64,000 bases of DNA from Mucilaginibacter pankratovii (GCF_014773265.1 NZ_JACWMY010000006.1:310001-374000); one strand, 5' to 3'; positions 10,176 to 18,810 are shown, counted from the first letter of the stretch. Made by a program: numbers and translations. The notes: generated by a model not told the origin, from the letters alone.

Positions 10176-12020
10176 ATGAACCCATTTATCAATCTGGGAA
10201 TCCGTCATGATATTGTTAATGCCATCTCTGAGTTAGGATTTGAAAATCCTACACCAATCCAGGAACAGTCAATTCCGGTATTGTTAACAGGCAGCAACGA
10301 TTTTGTCGGATTAGCCCAAACAGGGACCGGTAAAACAGCTGCTTTTGGACTGCCGCTATTAGAACTGCTCGATTTCGAAGTAAATCATCCGCAGGCGCTT
10401 GTTTTATGCCCAACACGTGAACTTTGTTTACAGATCACGAACGACATTAAGAACTACGCCAAAAAAATGAACAACGTTAATGTTGTTGCCGTTTATGGCG
10501 GTGCAAGCATTCAGGATCAACTTCGCGTTATCAAACGCGGCGTGCAGATCGTTGTGGCCACACCAGGCCGTATGCTCGACATTATCAACCGTAAGGCGAT
10601 AGACTTTTCGCAGGTAAGGTTTGTAGTATTGGATGAGGCTGATGAGATGCTCAACATGGGCTTCCAGGAAGACATTGACAGTATTTTATCAACCACTCCC
10701 GACGAGAAAAAAACCTGGCTGTTCTCGGCCACCATGCCTTCTGAAGTAAGAAGGATCGCTAAAAAATACATGACCGACCCTTTCGAGCTTACTATGGGCG
10801 AGAAAAATACAGGTAATGTGAATATCGACCATGAGTACTACGTTGTACGTGCCCGTGATAAATACGCAGCGTTTAAACGTATTGTTGATAACAACCCGGA
10901 AATCTTTGGTATTGTATTTTGCCGTACCAAAATTGAGACCCAGGAAATTGCCGAAGCGCTTATTAAAGATGGCTACAACGCCGATTCTTTACACGGCGAC
11001 TTATCACAACAACAACGCGATAAGGTAATGAAACGTTACCGCGAACGCAGCTTGCAATTGTTAATTGCTACTGATGTTGCAGCACGTGGTATTGATGTTA
11101 ATGATGTTACACACGTTATTAACTACAGCTTACCTGATGAGATTGAGAATTACACCCACCGTAGCGGCCGTACAGCCCGTGCAGGTAAAACAGGTGTATC
11201 TATCGCTATCATCAACAGCAAAGAGCTTGGCAAAATTCGCCAGATAGAACGCACCATTGGTAAAAAGTTTGTTAAGGGCGAAATTCCTACAGGCTTTGAT
11301 GTTTGCGAAAAACAACTTTTTGCATTGGTACATAAAGTACATAAAGTAGAGGTTAACGAAAGCCAGATAGAGCAATACATCCCGCGTATAATGCTGGAGT
11401 TTGCCGAACTGACCAAGGAAGAAGTGATCAAACGCTTTGCATCTTTAGAGTTTAACCGCTTTTTAGATTATTATAAAAATGCACCAGACCTTAACGCACC
11501 TGCAGATGATTCCCGCAGAGACGGCGAAAGGGGTGAGCGCGGAGCTCGCGATGCTGGTGGCAAAAGTGAATATACACGCCTGTTTATTAATTTAGGTAGT
11601 GTTGATGAATTTAACCGCGGCGATCTGCTGGGTTACATTTGCAACAACTCTAAAATAAGCGGCCGTACTGTTGGTAAAATTGATGTTAAAGGTGTTTACT
11701 CTTTCTTTGAAGTAAGCAACGGCGATGTTGACCAGGTAGTGAACAACTTTAAAGGCGTTGAATTTAAAGGCCGCGAAGTTAGGATAGAAATATCTGGCGA
11801 AGGTACCAGCACAACCCGTACAGGTGGTGGCGAAAGACGCGAAGGTGGTTACCAAAGACGCGAAGGCGGCGGCGGTTTCAACCGTGAAAGAAGTGGTGGT
11901 GGCGAAAGACGCGAAGGTGGTTTTAACAGGGACAGGAACAAAAGCGCCGGTGGCGGTGGTTTCCGTGATTTCTCTGGCAAACCCCGCGAGGAACGTCCCG
12001 AGCGCCGCAGAAGATTCTAA
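10176..12020 (+). CDS. DEAD-box ATP-dependent RNA helicase with DbpA-type RNA-binding domain and RGG-like tail
   Basis: This 614-residue helicase carries every core motif: Q motif GFENPTPIQEQSIP, AQTGTGKT, PTREL, DEAD, SAT and HRSGRTARAG (core about residues 1-380). A DbpA-like RRM domain follows near residues 465-540. A low-complexity Gly/Arg/Glu-rich tail with repeated GGERREGG units ends the protein. Such enzymes remodel structured RNA in ribosome assembly, mRNA decay and cold adaptation. The tail probably adds non-specific RNA binding. Relatives are named CsdA/DeaD or RhlE; the exact name is uncertain. The gene has its own promoter with a 5' hairpin and terminators downstream, so it is monocistronic. 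Confidence 0.93.
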   Translation: MNPFINLGIRHDIVNAISELGFENPTPIQEQSIPVLLTGSNDFVGLAQTGTGKTAAFGLPLLELLDFEVNHPQALVLCPTRELCLQITNDIKNYAKKMNNVNVVAVYGGASIQDQLRVIKRGVQIVVATPGRMLDIINRKAIDFSQVRFVVLDEADEMLNMGFQEDIDSILSTTPDEKKTWLFSATMPSEVRRIAKKYMTDPFELTMGEKNTGNVNIDHEYYVVRARDKYAAFKRIVDNNPEIFGIVFCRTKIETQEIAEALIKDGYNADSLHGDLSQQQRDKVMKRYRERSLQLLIATDVAARGIDVNDVTHVINYSLPDEIENYTHRSGRTARAGKTGVSIAIINSKELGKIRQIERTIGKKFVKGEIPTGFDVCEKQLFALVHKVHKVEVNESQIEQYIPRIMLEFAELTKEEVIKRFASLEFNRFLDYYKNAPDLNAPADDSRRDGERGERGARDAGGKSEYTRLFINLGSVDEFNRGDLLGYICNNSKISGRTVGKIDVKGVYSFFEVSNGDVDQVVNNFKGVEFKGREVRIEISGEGTSTTRTGGGERREGGYQRREGGGGFNRERSGGGERREGGFNRDRNKSAGGGGFRDFSGKPREERPERRRRF

Positions 12021-12040
12021 TTTAGTTAGTTTTCATAAGA

Positions 12041-12068
12041 GCTTTTGGGGGGTAGTTTACCCAAAAGC
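12041..12068. repeat. Hairpin downstream of the helicase gene
   Basis: GCTTTTGGG and CCCAAAAGC form a 9-bp stem around a 10-base loop. There is no T run on the forward strand. It may help terminate or protect the mRNA 3' end before the next hairpin. Confidence 0.55.
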
Positions 12069-12097
12069 ATAGTTTTAGTTTAGTTTTGTTTACAAAG

Positions 12098-12130
12098 CCT
12101 CTCGTTTGCACCAGCATCCGGGAGGTTTTT
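12098..12130 (+). terminator. Rho-independent terminator of the helicase gene
   Basis: CCTCTCG (12098-12104) pairs with CGGGAGG (12119-12125) with one G-U pair, and TTTTT follows. It ends just before the stop of the convergent gene at 12133. Confidence 0.65.
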
Positions 12131-12132
12131 GT

Positions 12133-12450
12133 TTAACGGCTAAATTCAACCGCTACCGAATCCGGGAACAGCAGGCTCAACTGCTTCTCATCCAGTTTTT
12201 GGATCACAAATTTGGTGTAGGGTAGGTTGCCTTCGAAGGATGTAAAAATGGTATCGCCTTTTAAAAAGTAGTCTTCGGCCTCGTTATCAAGCGTAAACTG
12301 TTTATCGGTGATCTTTAAGTTGGTGATACCGTCTTTGGATTTCCAGCTGCCCTGTAGTTTTTTATTGGGCTGGCCATTATTATGGCAGGCGGCTATAAGC
12401 AGCACACATGCGCAGCCCAGGTATATAAATGTTAAAGCGTAGGTTTTCAT
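12133..12450 (-). CDS. Small lipoprotein, lipocalin-like, function unknown
   Basis: This 105-residue protein has a lipoprotein signal peptide with lipobox IAAC (Cys at about residue 22), so it should be anchored in the envelope. The mature part, LQGSWKSKDGITNLKITDKQFTL, resembles the start of small lipocalin-like beta-barrel domains, in which a GxW motif opens the first strand. Only about 80 mature residues follow, so a full lipocalin is unlikely. It is separated from the upstream reverse-strand gene by a strong terminator and is probably transcribed alone. Confidence 0.65.
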   Translation of the reverse strand: MKTYALTFIYLGCACVLLIAACHNNGQPNKKLQGSWKSKDGITNLKITDKQFTLDNEAEDYFLKGDTIFTSFEGNLPYTKFVIQKLDEKQLSLLFPDSVAVEFSR

Positions 12451-12464
12451 GATGATGATAAGGT

Positions 12465-12498
12465 AACAAAAAAGTACCTGCTTTGCAACAGGTACTTT
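12465..12498 (-). terminator. Terminator of the small secreted protein gene
   Basis: AAAGTACCTG (12471-12480) and CAGGTACTTT (12489-12498) form a perfect 10-bp stem. On the reverse strand it runs into T-rich TTTTGTTACC. Confidence 0.8.
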
Positions 12499-12512
12499 AA
12501 CGGTATTTTGAG

Positions 12513-12845
12513 TTATGGTTTGGCTACCAAAGCCGATTCTTTCACATAAACGTGGCGGCCTTTTTTGTTTACGTAATAGTAGTAAGAGTTTTTATCGATG
12601 TAAATGGTTTGCCCCTGTGGCCCAACCTTGCCATCGTATTTTTTATCTACAACTGCCGCTGCACCTTTTGATGCAACCTCGGCGGTTTTATTGCCAACCT
12701 TGCTGGCTGTTTTTTTGGTTGCTTTCCAGCCTTTTTTAACTGTGGTGCCAACTTTCTGGGCTACGGTAGTAGTATCTTGCGCAAAAGTAGTAGAGGCTGC
12801 AAACATTGCCGCCGCAAACATTGCTGTGCTGAATAATTTTTTCAT
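12513..12845 (-). CDS. Small secreted basic protein, function unknown
   Basis: This 110-residue protein has a signal peptide cleaved after TTFAQ (about residue 23). A Lys/Ala/Thr-rich segment then repeats KKGWKATKKTASKVGNKTAEVASKG-type words (about 35-60). A compact C-terminal segment, with QTIYIDKNSYYYYVNKKGRHVYV as its core, is rich in Tyr and Lys. The first part would be helical or disordered and cationic. It begins 30 bases after gpsA ends on the same strand and ends in its own terminator, so it may be co-transcribed with gpsA. I cannot name a family with certainty. Confidence 0.65.
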   Translation of the reverse strand: MKKLFSTAMFAAAMFAASTTFAQDTTTVAQKVGTTVKKGWKATKKTASKVGNKTAEVASKGAAAVVDKKYDGKVGPQGQTIYIDKNSYYYYVNKKGRHVYVKESALVAKP

Positions 12846-12875
12846 GGTAGTGTTTAATTGAATTAACTATACCAG

Positions 12876-13883
12876 CTAACTCAATTTCTCTGCCAGTTTG
12901 CGCATTTCTGCTGCAGGGGAAGCTTTTTTGTATAAAATTGCATAAACGGCCTCGCATATAGGCATATCTACCTTGTATTGGCGGTTTACCTGGTGTAGGC
13001 AATTTACTGCATAGTAGCCCTCGGCTATCATATTCATCTCCAGTTGTGCCGATGTTACGGTATAGCCTTTGCCTATCATATTGCCAAAAGTACGGTTACG
13101 GCTAAATTGCGAATAGGCGGTAACCAGCAAGTCGCCCAGGTAGGCCGATTCTTTAATATCCCTGTCTATAGGGTGCACCTCGTCTACAAAGCGTTCCAGC
13201 TCGCGTATGGCGTTTGATATTAATACCGACTGGAAATTATCGCCATACCCCACCCCGTGGCAAATACCGCTGGCAATGGCGTAAACGTTTTTGAGCACAG
13301 CGCCGTATTCGGTGCCGTAAATATCGTCGGATACGATGGTTTTAATGTAGCGGGTGTTCAGCATGGCGGCAAATTCGGTGGCCAGGTCAACATCCTGCGA
13401 TGCTATGGTAAGGTAGGATAATTTCTCCAGCGCAACCTCTTCGGCATGGCATGGGCCACTTATCACCATAAAATTGCTGAAGGATACATTGTATTTTTCG
13501 TTCAAAAACTCGCCGATGATCTGGTTCTCATCGGGCACTATCCCTTTAATGGCCGATACTATTTTCTTCCCTGCAAGGTCTTCCGGCGTTATTCCTGCTA
13601 ATGCTTCCTTTAAAAAGGCAGCCGGTACGTTTAGCAGGATACAATCTGCAACCTGTATCAATGGCTTCAGTTCGGCAGATATATTTGCCCCCGGCACTTT
13701 AATTTCTACAGAACTTAAATAATTGGGGTTATGGTGAAATTTGCTGATGTGCTCCACCGCCTGCTCGTTCCGCATCCACCAAAAAATTTCTTTTTCAACA
13801 GCATTATCCGTCAGCATCTTAATATTGGCTGTGGCCCAGCTTCCGCCGCCAACAACGGTAATTTTATGTATTTGCTTAAGCAT
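12876..13883 (-). CDS. gpsA: NAD(P)-dependent glycerol-3-phosphate dehydrogenase
   Basis: This 335-residue enzyme reduces dihydroxyacetone phosphate to sn-glycerol 3-phosphate for phospholipid synthesis. The dinucleotide-binding start VVGGGSWATA (about residues 10-19) and the family signature ISGPCHAEEV are present. The KNVYAIASGICHGVGYGDN segment carries the catalytic lysine. Length is normal. The ATG at 13883 begins a few residues before the Rossmann strand, as expected. Confidence 0.93.
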   Translation of the reverse strand: MLKQIHKITVVGGGSWATANIKMLTDNAVEKEIFWWMRNEQAVEHISKFHHNPNYLSSVEIKVPGANISAELKPLIQVADCILLNVPAAFLKEALAGITPEDLAGKKIVSAIKGIVPDENQIIGEFLNEKYNVSFSNFMVISGPCHAEEVALEKLSYLTIASQDVDLATEFAAMLNTRYIKTIVSDDIYGTEYGAVLKNVYAIASGICHGVGYGDNFQSVLISNAIRELERFVDEVHPIDRDIKESAYLGDLLVTAYSQFSRNRTFGNMIGKGYTVTSAQLEMNMIAEGYYAVNCLHQVNRQYKVDMPICEAVYAILYKKASPAAEMRKLAEKLS

Positions 13884-13998
13884 TACAGATATAATGTACT
13901 ACCAGGGTAATTGGTTTTCCCCGGCGGTACAAATAAATGAAAAAAAGGCGACAGGTAAAAGGTTAGGAGTAAAAGGAGCAGGGGAATCGCTTTTAAAA

Positions 13999-14183
13999 AG
14001 GAGGCACCTACGGAGCTTTCCCCATTGCTTTATTTTCTATAAACACGATACTCCTAACGGAGTGTCAAAATTTGTGAATAATAGTTTAGTCCGGTTTTTT
14101 ATTGACAACGCAAATCGGCTCCAGCGGAGCCCCGTGTTTATAGCATCAAAAGAAAAGCACTGAAGGCTCCGTAGGTGCCTCCT
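13999..14183. repeat. Nested inverted-repeat element with internal palindromes
   Basis: The 18-base arms 13999-14016 and 14166-14183 (GCTCCGTAGGTGCCTCCT) are perfect reverse complements. Inside are ACTCCTAACGGAGT (14050-14063), GGCTCCAGCGGAGCC (14117-14131) and a TATAAACACG/CGTGTTTATA pair. All carry a CTCC...GGAG core, so the element looks like several related palindromic units assembled head to head. Confidence 0.8.
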
Positions 14184-14252
14184 GTTCATCAATTTGTTTA
14201 AAAGTGATTTCTCTGGTAAAAGGTAACTCCCGTTAGGAAATTGGTTTAAAAC

Positions 14253-14286
14253 AAAAAAAGGTGAAAGATTTTAACCTTTCACCTTT
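14253..14286 (-). terminator. Terminator of the efflux operon
   Basis: AAAGGTGAAAG (14257-14267) pairs perfectly with CTTTCACCTTT (14276-14286). On the reverse strand a T run follows. It lies 24 bases after the adaptor gene stop. Confidence 0.8.
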
Positions 14287-14309
14287 ACCCTTTCAGCTTT
14301 TACCTTAGG

Positions 14310-15650
14310 TTAGTTCTTCTTAGCGTCGCCTGTAAATAGTTTGGCTTTGTCAACCTTCTCTACTACCTGGGCGTCTTTAAGTTCTTTAGAGATAGCCGCA
14401 AACGGTGCAGATACTACTTCTTCGCCGCCTTTAAGGCCGGTAAGGATCTGTATGTAGCTATCATCCTGTATGCCGGTAGTTACCTGCACTTGTTTTACTT
14501 TGTTGGCTTTATCAAGCACAAAAACATATTCTTTAGCTATTGGTGTGCTTGCTGTTTTCTTGGCATCGTCGGTTCCGTTGCCATTGGCTGCAGGTTTCTT
14601 TTCTTCGCGGGTAGTAACCGATTGTATAGGCACCGATAAAGCTTTTACATGGTTTGTTTGGATATCAACCGTAGCGGTTAATCCCGGGCGGAAAGGCGAA
14701 TGGTTTGCAGCATTCTTCTTCAACAGATCCATGTACGATTGAGCGGTGATCCTCACTTTTACGGTAAAGTTTGTTACCTGGTCGGCATTGGTACCAACCA
14801 CGTTTGCCGAACTGCCTATCTCTATCACCTGGCCTTCAAACTTTTTGCCGAGGAAAGCGTCAATTTCTATTTGCGATGGGTTACCAACAGCTATGCGGTT
14901 GATATCATTCTCATTTACATCTACGTTCACATCCATTTTGTTAAGATCGGATATGGTCATGATCTCGGTACCGGCAAACTGCTGGGTTCCTAAAACACGC
15001 TCGCCAATTTCTATGGAAAGTTTTGATACCACGCCATCAACCGGTGCATAAATAGTTGTTTTGGCAAGGTTATCCTGCGCTTCTTTAACAGATGCAGACG
15101 ACTGGGCCAGGCCGTAGGTAGAGCCGATAACGTTTTGTTTGGCTGCCTCTAAAGAAGCTTTCGCGCCTTCGTAATTTGCTTTTGCCTGTTCAAACTCGGC
15201 GGCGGTAAGTACTTTATTTTTATAAAGTTCCTGGCTGCGTTTGTATATAGATGCCTGGTTGGCAAAAGTGGCTTCAGATTGTTTAAGCATTTGCGATGAA
15301 TTACCAACACTTGCCCTTTGTGAGTTATAAGAAGCAACCGCACGGTCGTAACCAGATTTTAAGATATCCGGGCGGATCTTACAAAGCAGCTGGCCTTTTT
15401 TCACCACGTCGCCTTCTTTAATAGGTAGTTCAACTACCTCGCCGCTCACTTCGGGGCTTATTTTTACCTCGATGTGTGGTTTTATTTTGCCGCTGGCAGA
15501 TACGTTTTCGTTTATATCGCGCGTATCGGCTTTTTCAACTGCAACTTGCGTTAGTTTAGGTTTGCCAATTACGCCCGTAGCTTTCAATATAAAAAGCAAT
15601 ACGGCCAGTGCGCCTAAGCTGATAAGGATATATTTAGTAGTCTTTCCCAT
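14310..15650 (-). CDS. HlyD/MacA-type efflux periplasmic adaptor subunit
   Basis: This 446-residue membrane-fusion protein has one N-terminal helix (about residues 7-27). A lipoyl-like half follows around residues 55-90, with the motif SPEVSGEVVELPIKEGDVV. A coiled-coil hairpin lies at about 95-200, then beta-barrel and membrane-proximal domains. Adaptors bridge an inner-membrane pump to a TolC channel. The TolC-family gene lies 32 bases upstream on the same strand, so the two form an operon. An ABC permease or RND pump usually follows, but here a terminator does. The pump must be encoded elsewhere or be shared. Confidence 0.9.
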   Translation of the reverse strand: MGKTTKYILISLGALAVLLFILKATGVIGKPKLTQVAVEKADTRDINENVSASGKIKPHIEVKISPEVSGEVVELPIKEGDVVKKGQLLCKIRPDILKSGYDRAVASYNSQRASVGNSSQMLKQSEATFANQASIYKRSQELYKNKVLTAAEFEQAKANYEGAKASLEAAKQNVIGSTYGLAQSSASVKEAQDNLAKTTIYAPVDGVVSKLSIEIGERVLGTQQFAGTEIMTISDLNKMDVNVDVNENDINRIAVGNPSQIEIDAFLGKKFEGQVIEIGSSANVVGTNADQVTNFTVKVRITAQSYMDLLKKNAANHSPFRPGLTATVDIQTNHVKALSVPIQSVTTREEKKPAANGNGTDDAKKTASTPIAKEYVFVLDKANKVKQVQVTTGIQDDSYIQILTGLKGGEEVVSAPFAAISKELKDAQVVEKVDKAKLFTGDAKKN

Positions 15651-15682
15651 GATATTTTTTCAGGATTTTATTTATTTAAAGT

Positions 15683-17044
15683 TTAGAGTGTTATAGGGTT
15701 ACCAAGGTAATAATCAATTACCTTACTTCTAAATATCAACTCGTAACGGGCCTGTATCAGGTCGAACTGAGATTTATTCAGATTTGTTAACGAGGTGTTG
15801 TAATCCAGCGCGTTCACCAGCCCTACGTTATACCTTTGTTGTATCACATTAAAGGCTTCTTTGTTTGCCTGGTAGGTTTGTTCGTTACTCGCCAGTTTTT
15901 TATTAGCCGCCTGTACATCCAATACCGCCTGTATGATAACCTTGCTTAGGTTGTTTTTTGAAATTTGTGTGCTTACCTGGGCATTCTCAAACTGTATCCG
16001 GGCTTTACGTACCGAAGTGCGGGTTGTAAATCGATTGAAGATAGGTATCTGGAGCGACAAGCCGACTGACTGGTTAAAGTTATCTTTAAACTGATCGAAA
16101 AACGTATAGGGGGCGGTAGGGTTGCTAAACCTTACGCTTGCATCTGAGTACCGTGAGTTTCCCGAACCAAATAACACCAGGCTTGGATAATAGGCGCCCA
16201 TGGCCACTTTTATGCCTTGTTGCGCTGCAAGCTGCCTGGTTTCGGCAAGTTTTATATCGGGGTTTATTTCAAGGGCGGTTGTTATCACGGATGCGCCATC
16301 AAAATCGGTGCGTACATTGCTAAATTTGCTGATGTCGGGCTTCTCCACTGTTATCTTTTCCAGCGGGTTCATCTCCATGTATTGCTTCAATACCAGTAAC
16401 GATAGATCTAACTGGTTTTGCGCGGTCGTTAAATTAAGATCAGCAGTTGATTGTTGTGCTTTGGCCTGCGAAAGATCGGCAAGGGTTTGGTTACCTACGT
16501 CGAAGTTTTTCTGCGCCCTGTCTAAAGCAATTTTCGAAATATCTATTTGCTGTTGAGCCGCTGTCACCAAATCCTGGTTGGTTAATACGGTAAGGTATTG
16601 GGTAACCACGCTTAGTACCAGGTCATTTTTTATTTTAGCAGTGCTGCTTTTATCTACATCAACCAAAATACGGTTCTGAATGATCTGGTTACGTAATTGC
16701 CCGCCCTGGAAGATCGTTACCTGTGCATTTATCCCGGCATTTACGGTAAAAGTACGTTGGTTGATAAACTGGTTGGTAGTTGGGTCGATATTACGGCCAA
16801 AGTTGAAACCGGCTTGTGGGTTTGCGCTTATGGCCGGTAACCGGTTGTTTTTGCTTTGGTTGTAATCTTCGGTGCTTAAAGCTTCGCTGTATTGTGCCTG
16901 TTTTATGGTTAGGTTACGTTCCAGCGCGCGGTCAACAGCTTTTTGCAGGGTGATAACTTCCTGTGCGTTGGCAGTTATGTTTATGGCAGAAAGTAATATG
17001 AGGCAAGCAATGGTTACTTTTGTTTTTGTAAATTTTAGTTTCAT
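15683..17044 (-). CDS. TolC-family outer-membrane efflux protein
   Basis: From the ATG at 17044 this protein has about 453 residues and begins with a basic signal peptide ending near ITANAQE. The mature part shows the two-fold repeat of long helices typical of TolC (EVITLQKAVDRALERNLTIKQAQ near the start and a second repeat from about residue 240). An upstream in-frame start at 17086 would add 14 residues before the signal peptide and is unlikely. It is the first gene of a two-gene efflux operon with the HlyD-type adaptor. Confidence 0.9.
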   Translation of the reverse strand: MKLKFTKTKVTIACLILLSAINITANAQEVITLQKAVDRALERNLTIKQAQYSEALSTEDYNQSKNNRLPAISANPQAGFNFGRNIDPTTNQFINQRTFTVNAGINAQVTIFQGGQLRNQIIQNRILVDVDKSSTAKIKNDLVLSVVTQYLTVLTNQDLVTAAQQQIDISKIALDRAQKNFDVGNQTLADLSQAKAQQSTADLNLTTAQNQLDLSLLVLKQYMEMNPLEKITVEKPDISKFSNVRTDFDGASVITTALEINPDIKLAETRQLAAQQGIKVAMGAYYPSLVLFGSGNSRYSDASVRFSNPTAPYTFFDQFKDNFNQSVGLSLQIPIFNRFTTRTSVRKARIQFENAQVSTQISKNNLSKVIIQAVLDVQAANKKLASNEQTYQANKEAFNVIQQRYNVGLVNALDYNTSLTNLNKSQFDLIQARYELIFRSKVIDYYLGNPITL

Positions 17045-17133
17045 AATATTGGTATACAATGTATAAGTAATGCTATTACTTTGCAAGCCTTTTTTGTTTG
17101 TTAAAATATGGAACGATCTAACCTGTTTTGCGC

Positions 17134-17769
17134 ATGTACCTGGTAAAAACTCCCCGGCTCCTTAAATGGTTATATCCTAACCTGGTATGGGATGCCGCGC
17201 CCGGTGCCCGCTGTATTTATTTGACTTTTGACGACGGCCCTATACCCATTGTTACACCATTTGTGTTAAATATTTTAAAACAGTATAATGCCAGGGCAAC
17301 TTTTTTTTGCATTGGCGATAATATCAGCAAACACCCCGATGTGTTTGATGAAGTAAAAAACGCCGGGCACGCCATCGGGAACCATACTTACAATCATTTA
17401 AAAGGCTGGGATACGGATAATGAAGTATACCTTAATAATTTTCTGCGGGCTGATAAATTGGTGCAGTCTAACCTTTTCCGTCCTCCATACGGAAGAATAA
17501 AAAGGGCGCAAATAGCATTGCTGAAGCAAACACAACCCGCGCTGGAAATTGTGATGTGGGATGTACTGAGCGGCGATTTCGACGTAAACCTTAAACCCGA
17601 AGCCTGCCTTAAAAATGTGCTAAAGTATACCGAAGCCGGGTCGGTAGTGGTGTTTCATGATAGTTTAAAAGCTTTCGACAGGCTGCAGTATGTACTACCG
17701 CGGGCAATGGAGCATTGGAGTAAGCTGGGGTACACATTTAGTGCCCTAAGCCCAATATCATTAAGGTAA
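17134..17769 (+). CDS. Polysaccharide deacetylase (NodB-like)
   Basis: This 211-residue carbohydrate esterase 4 family protein keeps the five conserved motifs: TFDDGP (about 31-36), HAIGNHTYNH with the metal-binding His pair, RPPYG, the W-D segment IVMWDVLSGDFD and VVFHDS. It should remove N-acetyl groups from a sugar polymer such as peptidoglycan or an exported glycan. There is no signal peptide, though an N-terminal amphipathic stretch (KTPRLLKWLYPNLVW) could touch the membrane. I chose the ATG at 17134 over the TTG two codons upstream. The gene stands alone. Confidence 0.9.
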   Translation: MYLVKTPRLLKWLYPNLVWDAAPGARCIYLTFDDGPIPIVTPFVLNILKQYNARATFFCIGDNISKHPDVFDEVKNAGHAIGNHTYNHLKGWDTDNEVYLNNFLRADKLVQSNLFRPPYGRIKRAQIALLKQTQPALEIVMWDVLSGDFDVNLKPEACLKNVLKYTEAGSVVVFHDSLKAFDRLQYVLPRAMEHWSKLGYTFSALSPISLR

Positions 17770-17783
17770 TAAACAGATATTTT

Positions 17784-17859
17784 CAATATCGAATAATGAA
17801 TTTCGAATGCCCAACACCGAAGTTTTTACTTCATTATTCGATATTGGATATTCGGTGTT
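17784..17859. repeat. Intergenic dyad of ATATCGAATA words
   Basis: CAATATCGAATAATGAA (17784-17800) and its perfect complement at 17830-17846 form a 17-bp stem. A second pair, AACACCGAA/TTCGGTGTT (17813-17821 and 17851-17859), overlaps it so that alternative hairpins compete. It lies between two forward genes. Confidence 0.8.
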
Positions 17860-17965
17860 CGATATTAAACTCGTCACAAAGAATTTATGTGTTTAAACTT
17901 TGTTCGGGCTGTTCGCGCTACATGCCGAACGCGAACAAGAGGACAGGAAATCACCAATTATTTTA

Positions 17966-17973
17966 TACCTTTC
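17966..17973 (+). promoter_or_regulatory. Near-consensus -7 box abutting the esterase start
   Basis: TACCTTTC differs from TAnnTTTG only in the last base and ends three bases before the ATG at 17977. If used, the mRNA would have no leader, so the true promoter may lie further upstream. Confidence 0.25.
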
Positions 17974-17976
17974 GCC

Positions 17977-18810
17977 ATGCAGTACAAATTATCTAAAATA
18001 ATACTGAGTTTATTAGTCTTGCTTTCCACCCAAAACCTACGGGCGCAGCAGGTGGATAATGCAGACACTTCCCGCATTATCGTAAGCAGCATAAAAATGC
18101 CGCAATTGGGCAGGGAGCGTACCATAAGGGTTTACTTGCCTGCCGGTTACAACTCATCTAATAAAAAATACCCCGTTTTATACATGCACGACGGGCAAAA
18201 CATCTTTACCGGTAATACCAGTTTTGCCGGCAGCTGGCTGGTAGATTCTACCGCGAAAACTTTCCCTTTAAATAAGCAGGTAATTATTGTAGGCATAGAT
18301 AACAGCGGCAAATACCGTATGGCCGAATACAACGCTTACGAAAGCAAGTACGCCAAACCGGAGGGCGATGCGTATGCGGATTTTATTGTAAAAACACTTA
18401 AGCCGTATATCGACAGCCTTTATCGCACAAAAAGAGAAGCTAAACACACCGCCATAGCAGGCAGCTCGATGGGCGGGCTGATATCCATGTATGCTGCTGT
18501 AAAATACCCGGATGTATTTGGTACGGCCAGTGTTTTTTCCCCATCGTTTTGGATAGCGCCAAAGTTATATACGCTGGTGGCGAACACAAAAATGAATACC
18601 AAACAACGCTATTTCCTATCCTGCGGTGATAAGGAAGGTGACAAAGATGACAACGAAGCAGGTGATGTTATTAAAATGGATTCGATTTTGGTAAGCAAGG
18701 GCTTTAGTCGGAAAAACGTGCCGGCACCTTTGATCATTAAAGGCGGTAAACATAACGAAGCACAGTGGAAAGCCTCTTTTAAATCCTTTTACGCCTGGCT
18801 TGTTAATTAA
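17977..18810 (+). CDS. Secreted esterase of the alpha/beta-fold (esterase D / feruloyl esterase-like) family
   Basis: From ATG 17977 the protein has 277 residues, with a signal peptide ending near NLRAQQ. The domain opens with the strand RTIRVYLPAGYNSSNKKYPVLYMHDGQN, typical of putative esterases (COG2819-like, including enterochelin esterase relatives). The nucleophile elbow is GSSMGG; a late His is in GGKHNEAQW. An upstream in-frame start at 17887 would put 30 residues before the signal peptide and is rejected. The substrate is unknown; such enzymes cut esters of siderophores, feruloyl groups or simple alcohols. Confidence 0.85.
   Translation: MQYKLSKIILSLLVLLSTQNLRAQQVDNADTSRIIVSSIKMPQLGRERTIRVYLPAGYNSSNKKYPVLYMHDGQNIFTGNTSFAGSWLVDSTAKTFPLNKQVIIVGIDNSGKYRMAEYNAYESKYAKPEGDAYADFIVKTLKPYIDSLYRTKREAKHTAIAGSSMGGLISMYAAVKYPDVFGTASVFSPSFWIAPKLYTLVANTKMNTKQRYFLSCGDKEGDKDDNEAGDVIKMDSILVSKGFSRKNVPAPLIIKGGKHNEAQWKASFKSFYAWLVN

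Larger units (their letters stand above)
13884..14309. other. Gene-free region with nested palindromes and a terminator
   Basis: These 426 bases between gpsA and the efflux adaptor gene hold no convincing coding frame. They contain the large nested inverted repeat at 13999-14183 and the efflux terminator at 14253-14286; nothing else was recognised. Confidence 0.7.

Noticed and set aside
13741..14163. Forward open frame of 140 codons
   Set aside because: It starts inside gpsA on the opposite strand and runs through the nested palindromes; composition is not protein-like.
15683..17086. TolC start at 17086
   Set aside because: It would place 14 uncharged residues in front of a perfect signal peptide that starts at 17044.
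17887..17976. Esterase start at 17887
   Set aside because: It would add 30 residues before a normal signal peptide; the extension has no signal-like character.
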